Positions 20,652 through 32,670 of a stretch of 64,000 nt of DNA are shown one piece after another. Within the stretch, counting starts at the first letter, position 1. The number at the start of each line of letters is the position of its first letter. The notes below the pieces were generated by a model. That model saw only the letters and a list, made by a program, of their open reading frames with translations. It had not been told where the DNA came from and did not search any database. A program made the translations under genes and the position numbers. Where the stretch lies: positions 236,001 through 300,000 of the forward strand of contig JACVTC010000023.1 in assembly GCA_016946835.1 (NCBI GenBank). The letters run 5' to 3'. Source of the DNA: Neocallimastix lanati (nom. inval.) (taxonomy: Eukaryota; Neocallimastigomycota; Neocallimastigomycetes; Neocallimastigales; Neocallimastigaceae).

Positions 20652-21686
20652 ATGAATTCTTTTAATTATGGTCAATATAATAAATTTTCTGAAGCAACAA
20701 AAACATGTTATGGGAAAAAATATGAGAATCCAATTTATGGGTTTTATAATCAATTTCAAGATTCCTTTTTCTATGCCAATGTTATTCAATTCATAGTGGT
20801 CACTCTCATCTATATGAATGTAGGTAAAGGAAGATATTGGAATGTTTTATTATTTGCTTCTATCAGTGGATTTCTTGGAGCTTTAATTGAAAATTTCACT
20901 GTAGCTTTTATATGTTCTTATAATGAAAAAGATAATAGTAAAAAAGTTATTACATTTCTCCTTAATGAAATATTTTGGATAGTTTGTCAATTTTCTGTTC
21001 CTTTCTTAAATTTAATTAAAATGAAATCCTTCTCTCGAGGAAGATTAGCAATAGTTATTAAATATACTATCTATGTATTATTCATTATTTTTATCTTTTT
21101 AAGAGTAACTATCGGAATTAAACGTATGAAAAGAGGGTATTTATTTGATGAAGAAATTAATGCTTACCATGGCTACGCATTTGCTGTTTTAGCAATTGCT
21201 GATTTTATATGTACTATTTCCGTTTTATATTTTGTAAGAAAACACAATAAGCAATTAGCCTATAATACTTCAAGCATTTCTGACTACATAAAAAATTCCA
21301 GTTACACAATTTTAGTAATTGTAGATACTGTTGGTTTTTCACTTATCCTCTTAGAAATCATTATCAATTATAAAATCATGGAAATTATCATACCTCCAAC
21401 CATCATTATACCATTTCATTGTATAATATCGAATTTTATTCTAATTTTAGCTATTGATGCTCTTCTTTTCAAATATTGTACTAAGGATGCTTCTAATTCA
21501 AGTATAGAAAAAAGTAATAAATATTTATTTAATAATTATATGTATTCCAGTAAGCATAATAATGATAAATTTTGGAAATATAATAAGACAAATAATAATT
21601 TAGATAGTTATTTCATTGATATGACAAAATATAATCATTTACTTCCTATAACAAAAAATTATAGAAATTATAAAGCTCAATATTAA
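20652..21686 (+). CDS. Seven-helix membrane protein, family A paralogue
   Basis: This is a 344-residue protein, ATG at 20652. Alignment with the protein at 15994-17499 is continuous from the shared N-terminal TCYGK motif and QFQDSFFYANVIQF through all seven helices. The same Glu sits in helix 2 (LIENFTVAFIC) and the same Asp residues in helix 5 (AIADFICT), helix 6 (VDTVGFS) and helix 7 (IDALLFK). The tail is short and lacks the Asn run, so the tail is the variable part of the family. Head-to-head arrangement with the paralogue, 3.15 kb apart, suggests local duplication with inversion. Function unknown. Confidence 0.9.
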   Translation: MNSFNYGQYNKFSEATKTCYGKKYENPIYGFYNQFQDSFFYANVIQFIVVTLIYMNVGKGRYWNVLLFASISGFLGALIENFTVAFICSYNEKDNSKKVITFLLNEIFWIVCQFSVPFLNLIKMKSFSRGRLAIVIKYTIYVLFIIFIFLRVTIGIKRMKRGYLFDEEINAYHGYAFAVLAIADFICTISVLYFVRKHNKQLAYNTSSISDYIKNSSYTILVIVDTVGFSLILLEIIINYKIMEIIIPPTIIIPFHCIISNFILILAIDALLFKYCTKDASNSSIEKSNKYLFNNYMYSSKHNNDKFWKYNKTNNNLDSYFIDMTKYNHLLPITKNYRNYKAQY

Positions 21687-22440
21687 AAAAAAAAAAAAAA
21701 TATATATAAAACTCACATATACAAACAAACAATACCTTATATAAAAGACAATTATTTTTATAATATATCTAACATATACACTTTTTTTTATCATTATTAA
21801 ATTTTTTTTATTGTAGTTATAATATTTATATACATTTATTATAATTTAATATTAAAAATTATATATATATAATTATATTAGTATATATTAGTTTTATTAC
21901 TAAAAAAAATATTGTTTATAGATTTTAATTGTATTATTAAAAAATATTTATATAGACTATATTTTGTATATATTAAATAAATTATAAATTAAATAGTAAT
22001 AATAATAAATTATTATAAAAAAAATATATTAATTTCATTACTATTTTATAATTATTAAAATTCTTTTATTTTAATTTTTTTGTTACATTTTAAAAACTAT
22101 TATAACTATTATAATTATCTAACCTTTTGTTATTAATACAATATTTATTATAAATTATAACTATTATTTATTTATTTTAATATTATTTTAATATCATTTA
22201 TAGTATTCATTTATTGTTTTAATTATTTATATTGTTTTACAAATTAAATATTTTATTAATCATTTATTTTAACTCTTTTAATTATTATAGTACCAATTAA
22301 AAAAGAAAAAAAAAATGAAATATAAATGAAAAATAAAATGATTAAAATAATAATTTTAAAAATTAACATAAAATTTATATTATTTTTTAAACTTTTTTTT
22401 TTTTATTTTATGGATATAAAATTTAAATATTAATAAAAAT

Positions 22441-22474
<34 letters not shown>
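21687..22474. other. Intergenic A+T-rich region
   Basis: Low-complexity A+T DNA with no gene or clear repeat unit; ends in a run of about 34 As (22442-22474) that abuts the structured island. Confidence 0.6.
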
Positions 22475-22476
<2 letters not shown>

Positions 22477-22752
22477 CAAAACATAATTGGTGCCCATTAG
22501 CGCCCTACAGTAATTATTGGAGATGTGATAATATTTAGCATGCCAGTACAGTATCAACATATCACCATTGACCGTGAACATCGAATAACGGAAACCACTC
22601 ACTCCTCCTAGTTGGTGAAATTATTCGCATGTTAGAATTTATCTCACCTAATTTATATATAAATAACCAGGAGACATCATCAAGACCTATGATTACTTTG
22701 TAACATAGTGACAGGGTTAGGTGAATAAACAGACAAGACTTTAGATACCACT
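22475..22752. ncRNA. Candidate structured ncRNA gene, family 1 copy A
   Basis: This is a G+C-richer island of about 280 nt in nearly pure A+T DNA, with no ORF. It aligns along most of its length with the island at 61964-62286. Shared blocks include ACTCCTCC followed by GGTG, ATCATCAAG, ACGGAA and GGTGAA(A)TAA. A hairpin at 22687-22708 (CTATG-A-TTAC, loop TTT, GTAA-CATAG) is matched in the other copy by CTATGCTT/AAGCGTAG: same position, different bases, still paired. That supports a structured RNA. The strand is unresolved: T runs lie on both sides. I compared it mentally with U1-U6, U3, SRP, RNase P/MRP and 5S landmarks and found no match. Confidence 0.65.
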
Positions 22753-22760
22753 ATGGTTAT

Positions 22761-23080
22761 ATGCATTTTACAATGTGGCGTATTTTTGTATGTGGCTTTT
22801 TTTTAATAATCAAATAAACAATAGTTAAACAAATAATAAATATTCTTTTTTATATATATAATTTATTAATATTCAATTATAAAAATAATTTTTTATAATT
22901 CTTTTTTAATAGAATATATAATTTCTTTTGAAATAGTTATTTAATAATATTTAATTGAAAAAAAATATATTATTATTTCTATTAAAATAATAATTATTTA
23001 TATATTTTTATGATTGTATAGAATATCTTAAAAATGTATGGCTTTATTTAAAATTTTATACGCCACATTGCGAAATGCAC
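22761..23080. mobile_element. MITE-like element, family M1 copy 1
   Basis: Terminal inverted repeats of about 22 bp bound the element: left TGCATTTTACAATGTGGCGT (22762-22781), right ACGCCACATTGCGAAATGCA (23060-23079), differing at two or three positions. It is about 320 bp with no ORF. Its right interior (from about 23010) reappears in inverted orientation at 36450-36737, including GCCATACATTTTTAAGATAT read from the opposite strand. Part of the right end (GATTGCGAAATGCAC) is repeated at 23081-23095. Confidence 0.75.
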
Positions 23081-25093
23081 GATTGCGAAATGCACTATCC
23101 CGTTATATGATATCTCAAAATTAATATTAATATAAAATCTTTAAATATTCTGAAATAATCAATCATAAAATATTATTTATTATAATTTTTATTTAAATAA
23201 GAAGAAAAAATTATGGTATAAATATATAAAAAAAACCAAAACTAAAAATTAATTGTATAAATTAATATCCTTTTTAAATACTTTGAACAATGTCATAGGG
23301 TTAGGGTTAATAGCCATTACCTATTCATTCTTTCTAATAATTAAATTTTACAAATAAAACAAAAATGGGATAATCTATATTCAATAGTTTATTTAGGAGT
23401 TATTAACATTTATTTTTTATAAAAATAAAAGTTAATAACTCATAAATAGAGTTTTATTCAACATTTCCAACCAGTGATTTTAAACTCATGTATGATGTAA
23501 GATATAATTATTAAAGGATCAATTTTTTTTTTTAAAAAAAAAATATATATATATATATATATATTTTATAAAATATGAAGTTTTTTTGAAGCTATAGAAC
23601 CTCATAAGAAAAATTTTAATATATTTTAAATGATGATATATCAAAGCATATATCAATAATTAACCATGTTCTGATTTGAAATAATTATTTAAAAATTTAT
23701 TAGCTTTTAGCTTAATTTTTTTTTTTTTTTTTTTTTTTGGTCAAGTAGACATTATATATAAAAATTATTAATATTATTGTATGTTATTGAACCTTTTTTT
23801 TTTTTTTTTTTTTATACTAGCTTTTAATTCAATAAAATTAAATGATGAATTGATGAATTTATTTAATATATTTATAATTATAATATCATTTTTATAACTA
23901 TAAATATTATAATTAGTATTTTATTATAAATTATGTATTTTTGTAACTTATACTGTATCGATTCATACATTCATTATTATAGGTATTAATATATATTACT
24001 AATATATATATATATATATTTTTTTTTTGGTAAAATAATTTATTTTATATTATAAAAAAATATAATTTAGTAATGAAATTAAAATTAAATATATTATAAA
24101 ATAAATTAATTAATAATACAATTATAATAAATATAATAAAATATTAAATATAATAAATTAATAAAATAATATTATAATAAATGTAATAATTTTTTTTTAT
24201 AATATCCAAGTTTATTCTAACCCTATGAGATGTTATGATTGATTTAATCAAAATCGCTAACCCAATACTTAAAATTTTCGGTCAAATTATTATATAAATA
24301 TTAATATAATATACAATATATTATAATATATTGTAATATATAATATCATTCCGTTAAAATTTTCTATTTCTTCTAAATTTTAATAATCGAAAGAAAAAAA
24401 GAAAAAAGAATAAAAGATTATTTAAATAAATTAAACATAAACAATAAAAAAAAAAAAAAAAAAAAAAATACAGAAATTATTAGGCTAAGCATTATAAAAA
24501 TATATATATATAAAATAAAAATAAATAAATAGTAATAAATAAAAAATTCTGTAATATATAATATATAACAAATAGATCAATATTTAAATAAATATTACGG
24601 ATAGATAATAGATTATTTATAATTTAATGTTTTTTAAAAATAATATTAAACCGTATTTAAATATATTGAAATATAAATATAAATAAATAAATATCATGTT
24701 ATTTATGAATAACAAATTATATATAATTATTAAATATATATATTTTTTAATGTAGATTTCTATTTATTCCTAAAATTATTATTATTTTTTTTGCTTAACT
24801 GTAACAGATTGCTATTACTAATATTATATATTAATATAAAATAATATCAATAAAAATCTGTAACAGTCTATACAGAAAGACATTTATTATTTCTTTATTA
24901 ATATTTATTTATTTATTATTTTTTTATTCATTTGTTTTTAGAAAAGATTGTATTTTTATATATAGCTTTTCCGTAAATCATGTGCTATGTATATTATTGA
25001 ATAATATCAAAGTCCTTAGTTTTTTAAAAAATATATATATATATATATATTTTTTAAAAAACATGTATATACGCTTTATTACGGATTATTACG

Positions 25094-25139
<46 letters not shown>

Positions 25140-27054
25140 GGTTTTAACTATTAAGCTTTAATAAAATTTAAAAAATATCTTATTTTTACAGTTTTTAAAA
25201 TATAAACTATTTCAGATAGTTTATAGTCAATAATGATTATATTATGATAATTATTTTTATTAAGAAAATTAAGGTAAAAAGGTAAAAAACTGAAATAATA
25301 ATAATAATAATAATATATATATAAAAGTAATATTACGAGTTAAGAAAAAAAAAATAAGATAATGATCTTGATAGATTTTTATAGTTTTAAGATTTTAGAT
25401 TTAAAAAGTATCAATTAATTGAATTTATGTATAATAAAAAAAAGTTATTTATCAATGAAAATTAAAGAAAATCAATTCTACAATATGTATAATTTTTGAG
25501 ACCTATTAATAAAAGAAAGGCTATTCATTATATTTACTATATTATAATAATAATAAAAAAATAATCTCATACAGTTAATTTCATAAAAAATTTTTTTTTT
25601 TTTTTTTGATTAGTATATGATTAATAAATGAAATTAAATTTAAAAAAAAATAAAATTTAATATAGTAAATATAATTCAATTATAATAATTATAATTTTTG
25701 AAGTATTTCAAATTAATTAATTGAAATGACTATTTGTATTTAAAATGTATTTATTTTTATTTTTATTTTTATTTTTATTTTTCAATTTTTTTTATTTAAA
25801 AGTAATTTCAAACTCAGAATTTTAATACTAATAGAATAAAATAATTTTTTTTTCATAATTCATTTAATAGTAACAGCTCATGTATATTTTTTTTTAATTT
25901 ATTTTTATTTATTTTTTTTTTTTAAAAAAAAAACGTGTCATTGTTATGGAAATGTTTAGTTTTATACATAAGTTACATTAAAAAAAAAAAAATTTATGGC
26001 GTACTTAATTGATTCTCTAAATAAATATAAATATTGCATATAAAAAATAAATATATATATTTTATTAATAAAATATTATTTATTAAAGACAAATGAAAAA
26101 ATATAAGAAATTAAAAATTTCTTTTCCTATATCATTTTTTTTCGAAATCGGTTAAATATTTTAAAAGTAAGAGTTTTTAGGGAACAAATTTATATAAGCA
26201 GAAAATATATATACAAAAAAAGGATTATAATTGAATTAAACAATATAAAAAAAAAAGAGAAAAGAAATCTTTTTTTTTTTTTTTTTTTTTTTTCTTCCTT
26301 AAAATTCCTATATAAAAAAAATAAATCTTTTTATATCACATCGATTTTTTATATATGTGTATTTTTTATATTATATTATGATTAATTAATAGTATTAAAT
26401 GTTATAATATGTGAAATATAAAATTTTTAAAATTTATTATTATTTAATTATTAATTAATTATTATATATTTATTATATAATGTAATAATGTAATATATAA
26501 TATATATTAATAATATCTAAAATATCATTATATATAAAATTATTTTTAAATTTCATTGGTTGGGAATTAAAATTAGTGTTAATTAAATTATTATTTATTT
26601 ATTTATTTATTTTTTTATATGTTAATATGAATTCTGTATAAAAAAAATTTAATTAAAAATTATTTTTTTTTATTTTTATATTTATTAAAGTTTTAAATTT
26701 TTTAAAAAAAAGTATTAAAATTGTACATGGATGTAGTAATTCTTATTAATCTTCGTACATATTCTAATAATCGTGTAGAGGAAAAAAATGAATCGGTGGT
26801 AATTCCATTAGCCATTTTTTTTTTTTTTTTTAATATTTTTTATATTGAACAAAATAGAAAAAATTTTCTTTTTTTTCTTTTTAAATTAAAATATTAAAAA
26901 AAAAGGAAATAATTTAATAAAAATTATCTTTTGAATCTTCCATGGAAGAATAATATTATTAAAAAAAAAATAAAATAAAATAAAAAAAAAAAAAAATTAA
27001 AAAATAAAAAACAAAAAATAAAATATAAATAGAATAGGTTTTCACTATCATTTC
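23081..27054. other. Intergenic region with interstitial telomere-like repeat
   Basis: No gene is seen. TAGGGTTAGGGTTA at 23296-23309 is two full TTAGGG-type units. A related CTAACCCTATGA lies at 24217-24228 on the other strand. The rest is A+T homopolymers, AT dinucleotide arrays and T runs (for example about 25097-25136). The last ~150 bp precede the D-lactate dehydrogenase start. Confidence 0.6.
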
Positions 27055-28224
27055 ATGGGCAAATTAAATAAATTATTTAATAAATTTAAACATATCAAAA
27101 AACAAAATAAAAAGTTTAATAAAAATAGTAAAGTAAAAACAAATATAAAAACTTTACAAACTCAACAAAATAATAATAAAATAACAAATACTAAAACAAA
27201 TACTTTAACAATAAATAATATTCCAAAAATGATAAAGGTTGCTTTCTTTGACTCTAAGGATTATGATATTAATTCCTTCAATCAAAATACTACCCCTGAT
27301 TTTGAATTAAAATTCTTTGAAACTAAATTAACACCAGATACTGCGTTATTAGCTAATGGTTATGATGTAGTTTGTGTTTTCGTTAATGATGCCATTACCA
27401 AGGAAGTCATTGATGTCTTAGTTGAACAAGGGGTTAAACTTCTTGCCTTAAGATGTGCTGGTTACAATAATGTAGACTTAAAGTACGCTCAAGGTAAATT
27501 ACGTGTCGTCAGAGTTCCAGCCTATTCTCCATACGCTGTTGCTGAACATGCTATGGCTCTCCTTCTTACCTCTATTAGAAGAATTCATAAAGCTTACATT
27601 CGTACCAGAGATTTCAATTTCAGTTTAAATGAATTAACTGGTTTTGATCTTCATGGAAAGACTATGGGTGTTGTTGGTACTGGTAAGATTGGTAGAATCT
27701 TTATTAATATTTGTAGAGGTTTTGGAATGAATGTCATTGCCTATGATAAGTTCCCAGCTAAGGACAGTGATATTAACTATGTTTCTCTTGATGAAATATG
27801 GGAAAAGAGTGATATTATTTCATTACATTGTCCATTAACAGATGAAACCTATCACTTAATTAATGAAGAATCTGTAGAAAAAATGAAAAAGGGAATTGTT
27901 ATTATTAACACTTCACGTGGTGCTTTAATTGATTCTAGAGCTCTTTTAAATGGTATTAAAAAGAGAAAGATTGGTGCTGCTTGTCTTGATGTGTATGAAG
28001 AAGAATCGAATGTCTTCTTTAACAACTTCTCAGGACATATTATTGAAGATGATGTTTTAGCTAGACTTATTTCTTTCCCAAATGTCATCGTTACTTCTCA
28101 CCAAGCCTTCTTAACCGCTGAAGCTTTAGAAAATATTGCAAAAACTACTTTATCCAACATTACTCAATTCTTTAAGGAAAATAAATGTGATAATGAAGTT
28201 TTCTATAAATCTGAAAACTATTAA
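27055..28224 (+). CDS. ldhA: D-lactate dehydrogenase (LdhA-type D-2-hydroxyacid dehydrogenase)
   Basis: The enzyme reduces pyruvate to D-lactate with NADH, a cytosolic fermentation step. The core from MIKVAFFDS (M59) is a full-length D-2-hydroxyacid dehydrogenase of about 331 residues, close to the bacterial LdhA subtype. It has a nucleotide-binding GTGKIG at 208-213, catalytic Arg R288 (TSRGALID), catalytic Glu within E315-E317 (VYEEE), catalytic His H349 (SHQAFLT), and the LdhA-type insertion around FFNNFSGHIIEDDV. The ORF begins at ATG 27055, 58 residues earlier, with a Lys/Asn/Thr-rich extension of low complexity. The true start may be ATG 27229, or the extension may be a basic leader. 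Codon use is richer in G+C than neighbouring DNA, as for an abundant protein. A bacterial origin is inferred from the subtype. Confidence 0.93.
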   Translation: MGKLNKLFNKFKHIKKQNKKFNKNSKVKTNIKTLQTQQNNNKITNTKTNTLTINNIPKMIKVAFFDSKDYDINSFNQNTTPDFELKFFETKLTPDTALLANGYDVVCVFVNDAITKEVIDVLVEQGVKLLALRCAGYNNVDLKYAQGKLRVVRVPAYSPYAVAEHAMALLLTSIRRIHKAYIRTRDFNFSLNELTGFDLHGKTMGVVGTGKIGRIFINICRGFGMNVIAYDKFPAKDSDINYVSLDEIWEKSDIISLHCPLTDETYHLINEESVEKMKKGIVIINTSRGALIDSRALLNGIKKRKIGAACLDVYEEESNVFFNNFSGHIIEDDVLARLISFPNVIVTSHQAFLTAEALENIAKTTLSNITQFFKENKCDNEVFYKSENY

Positions 28225-28494
28225 AAAATAAAAAAATAAAAAAAATTTTTTTTTTTTTAATAATTATCATTCTAATAATATAATAATATCTTAACACTAT
28301 CTTTTAAAAATATTATTTTTTTCCTTAAAAATTATATTATTTATTAAAAAGATAATATAATTTTTTTTTTCTTTTTCATTTTTTTTATTATAAATATTTT
28401 ATTTTAAATAAAATATTTTTCTATCTAATTTATTTAATATTTTTAAATACTACTTAAATTGTGCGATTTTTCAAAAAACATATAATATAATATT

Positions 28495-28542
<48 letters not shown>

Positions 28543-29304
28543 AAAATAAAAAATAAAAAATAATAATAAATTTATATCTTGTAATATAAAATAAAAAAAA
28601 TATATTAAAAATAAAAAACTAAAAAATAAAAATCATATAATATCAATAATAAATAAAAATAAGTAATCAAATAAAAAAAAGAAAAAAAAAAAGAAAAAAA
28701 AAAGTTAAGTATTTATAATTTTTAGTGTTGTAAGGATGTGTTTTTAAACATAAACTTATCATTTGAATGAGAAATTAGAAATTAAAATAAAAAAAGATAA
28801 TATATATATATATATTCTAATAAAAATATCTATAAAAATGAAAATATTTTATTTTGTTAAATAAAGATAGATATATAGATAATAATAAAGAATAGATAAT
28901 TATATAAATAATAGATAATAATAAATAATAGATAATTATATAAATAATAGATAATAATAAATAATAGATAATTATAAATAAATAAATAAATAAATAAATT
29001 AAAAAATTAAAAATTAAAAATCATGTAATATCAATAAAAAAAATAAAAATAAATAATTGAATAATAAAAAAAAAAAAAAAGAAAAAAAAAAGTATTGATA
29101 ATTTTTAGTGTTGTAAGGATATGTTTTTAAACATAAACTTATCATTTGAATTAGAAATTAGAAATCAGAAATTAAAATAGAAAAAGATTATAATGTATAT
29201 ATATTCTAATAATATAAATAATATTTAATAATAATTAATAATAAATAATAAATAATAGATAGTTATAAATAAAATAAATAAATAAATAAAATAAATAAAT
29301 AAAA

Positions 29305-29343
<39 letters not shown>

Positions 29344-30578
29344 ATAGAAACAAATAATAGAAACAAATTTTCATAATTTTTTATGATAAAGTGATTCCCC
29401 ATTTAAACATTTGGAAATCATATTAGACACAATTATAAATATAAATATTAATTTATTTATGATTTATATACATAAAAAATTTATATATATATATAAATTT
29501 TTTTTTTTAAAGTTTATTATATATTAAAATAGATACATAATATAAAATTATAGATAAAATAATGATAAATTAAAATGAAAACATTAACATAAAATAATGA
29601 TAAAATATTAAAATAATTTAATACATAAATTTAATATAACTTTATGGTCATAAAGTTAAAGCACTTTTCAAGGTTTATTATAATTTTTAAATAAATGAAA
29701 ATATAAAATAATTAATAATTTATTATATTTTGTTTTATCTTTCATTTATTATTTTATCATTATTTTATTTTATTTCAATTATTATTATTATATAATTATT
29801 TTATTTATTATGAGAAATTTCTCATAATGAATAAATAATAAAGTAGTACTATAAAATGATTTAAAGATATACATATGCATATGAAATATTAAACTTTTTT
29901 ATATCATATTACTATTCAAAATACTATTATGTTTCTATGTTTTTTATTTCAAATTACTATTCAAAATATGATAAATAATATTTAATTTTTTTTTTTTTTT
30001 TTTATTAATTATAAATTTTGTTTTTTTTTATTAAAAAAAAAAAAAAATTTAAAGATATCTTGAAATTATATATGCATAACATATGTATACATTATACGTA
30101 TATATTATTTATTTATTTATTTATTTTATTTTGTTATTATTTTTTTTTTTCTTGTTAATTATAAAAAATAATTAATATTTCTATATCGATAGTAATCTAT
30201 ATAAAAATGAGGTATATAAGATAAGAATTTATTGTTAATCTACTTTACTAAAATACTAAAAAAAATATTGAAATCAATCATAAATACAAATATACCAAAA
30301 AAAAAAAAAAAAAAAATTGATATTTAAATAAACTAATAATTAATAATACTAAAAATAAAATAGATTAAATAATGAAGCAATAGTATATAAATATTATAAA
30401 TGGTAAAATTAGAGCTATTGTTAATATCATTAATAATATATATATATATATTTATATTTGATATATAAATATAATTGTTTTAAATATACTTTTTATTAAA
30501 ATAAAATAAAAAAAAAAATAAAAATAAAAAAAAAAATAAAATAAAATAAAATTTATAGTGCAGTATAATAAAATAAAA

Positions 30579-30615
<37 letters not shown>

Positions 30616-30701
30616 ATAAAATTTAAAAATAAAAATAAATAAATAATAATAATAATAATTATAAAAACTCTATTATTTGATAAAAAAAAAAAAAAAAGGT
30701 G

Positions 30702-30751
<50 letters not shown>

Positions 30752-31002
30752 ATATATTAATATAATAATTTAATATAGATATTTCAAATATTTAAAAGTA
30801 AATATGTTATCTTTAATCAAAAGACAACCATTGATTTTTTTTTTTTATTTTTACTTTTATTTTAAAAATATAAACATATTATTATTATTATTATTATTTT
30901 TTATTTTATTTTATTTTATTTTTTTTTTTTTTTTAATAAATTTAAAGTATTTATAAATATTACATACAATAAAAAAAAAAAAAAAAAAAAAGAAAAGTAG
31001 AC
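28225..31002. other. Intergenic region with tandem duplication and simple repeats
   Basis: No gene is seen. A segment containing TTTTTAGTGTTGTAAGGAT and AACATAAACTTATCATTTGA occurs at about 28710-28800 and again at about 29085-29185, so a unit of about 385 bp is duplicated. Between the copies are AATAATAGATAATTAT repeats and AAAT arrays (29270-29345). Long A and T runs lie at 28500-28540, 30590-30615 and 30708-30746. Confidence 0.7.
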
Positions 31003-32220
31003 TTAATTAAGCTTAATTGGTTTTAATGCGAAATTTTTTACCATGATAGAATGACTTGGAACAAATTTACCTTTTTCACTCTTGGGACTGTCTTGCATTG
31101 GTGCCTTTCCAGTTCTTTTAGCACGTTCAGAAATATAATTGTTTGAACGACCTAAAGATGGTTGTCCTTCACTACTAGATTGATTTTGATAATTTGGAAG
31201 TGAATTTTTGTCAGTATTTTTTGAATTAATAGGGCTTTCACTATGCTTTTTATCAAGATTGATGGTTTGATATCTTGGAAGTGGATCTTCTTCAATCTTT
31301 GGAGCATTTATATGACCGGAAGAATGTTTTTCATCACTACCTATTCTTGGAATTGTACTATGACCAGCATTGTCATTACGTCCTAAGGAAGAGCGCATTT
31401 CATCAATGCTAACATCTGAAATATTTTGTACTGAGTTTTGAGCATTATTTAGATTTGGTTGATTGGAAGGACCAAAGCCTGTTTGATTATTAATGTTCAT
31501 GAAGTTCATAGAGCTTTGACTATTATTCATATTATTAAAATTGTTTTGGCGACCTAAAGATGAATTATTAACAAAGTTATTTTGACGTCCTAAGGATGGA
31601 TTATTATTATTCATATTAATATTTCCTGAGTATTGATTATTTGAATAGCCAAAAGGTTGATTATTATTCGTTGGCATTGGCATACTCATAGGCATATTCA
31701 TTGGCATATTCACTGGCATATTCATTGGCCTATTCAATGACATTTGATTTGGATTATAATTGTTATAACCCATTGAATTATTTAAATTATTATAACTCAA
31801 ATTTTGCATACTTATTTGATTATTGCTGTCATTGGTATAATTTAAAGAAATTTGACTAATATCATTTTCATTATTATTATTAATGTTGCTTTCTGAAACA
31901 TTTAAAGTACTATTACTATTATCATTAGTTTGGAGTTTATCTGAATCATGGGATTTAGTTTTAGTTATTTTAATAGTTTCCTTATTTTCAATAGGTTCAT
32001 CATCATCAGGATTTCCTCTAATCATTCTGCAACAGCATAATACAATTATGACAAATATAACAAGAGCTCCAGCACCGCAAAATAATAAAATTTCAGCTGA
32101 CAAATTAATTCCTCTTTTAACTAAATCTCTTTTAACATTATTATTGTTTGGAATTACTAAACAGAAAGCAGATAATATATTTATTAAAACTAAAATTAAA
32201 ACAAGAAAACTCATTTTCAT
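31003..32220 (-). CDS. Single-pass membrane protein with signal peptide and Asn/Ser-rich tail
   Basis: This is a 405-residue protein starting at ATG 32220-32218. Residues 1-20 form a signal peptide (MKMSFLVLILVLINILSAFC). A short luminal or extracellular part follows, with two dibasic KR sites (30-31, 35-36) that could be cut by a Kex2-like protease. One transmembrane helix lies at about 43-62, followed by a Cys cluster (LCCC) suited to palmitoylation. The remaining ~335 residues are low-complexity Asn/Ser/Met/Pro, with NMPMN-type Met-Pro repeats and four SLGR motifs (twice in SLGRQNNF). The tail ends basic. Type I topology with a tiny ectodomain and long tail suggests an adaptor or sensor, but no known family is recognised. 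Confidence 0.85.
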   Translation of the reverse strand: MKMSFLVLILVLINILSAFCLVIPNNNNVKRDLVKRGINLSAEILLFCGAGALVIFVIIVLCCCRMIRGNPDDDEPIENKETIKITKTKSHDSDKLQTNDNSNSTLNVSESNINNNNENDISQISLNYTNDSNNQISMQNLSYNNLNNSMGYNNYNPNQMSLNRPMNMPVNMPMNMPMSMPMPTNNNQPFGYSNNQYSGNINMNNNNPSLGRQNNFVNNSSLGRQNNFNNMNNSQSSMNFMNINNQTGFGPSNQPNLNNAQNSVQNISDVSIDEMRSSLGRNDNAGHSTIPRIGSDEKHSSGHINAPKIEEDPLPRYQTINLDKKHSESPINSKNTDKNSLPNYQNQSSSEGQPSLGRSNNYISERAKRTGKAPMQDSPKSEKGKFVPSHSIMVKNFALKPIKLN

Positions 32221-32630
32221 TTATTTTCCTTATTAATGTCCCAAAAATTGTAATACTTTCACAAATAATATTTTAAATTAATACTAAATTATCTCAATAA
32301 AGCCTTTATAATCTAAATTATCTTAATAAAGCCTTTATAATATAAAATAAAAAAATATATATATTAATATATCTATAGTTTTTGACTTTCATTTTGACTT
32401 TTAATTATTTCATATTTTAGTATAACAATATTCATTCAATAATTATCATATCTAAATACCGAATCAATATAGTACTATTTTCAATACATTACCTTCAATA
32501 ATGCATAATATATCAATTATGATTTTAATGTAATTATTTAATTCTTTATTAAGATTTTTTTATTTTTTTTTTATTTTAACTTAATATATTTATTATATTT
32601 TTAAATTATATTTCTCTTAATTTAATTTTA

Positions 32631-32670
<40 letters not shown>

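Noticed and set aside
22475-22752. Family-1 islands as U2, U3 or SRP RNA
   Set aside because: Short words such as ATCAAG and TAGTATC in copy B recall U2, but they are split by a hairpin and not conserved in copy A; no other diagnostic box is present.
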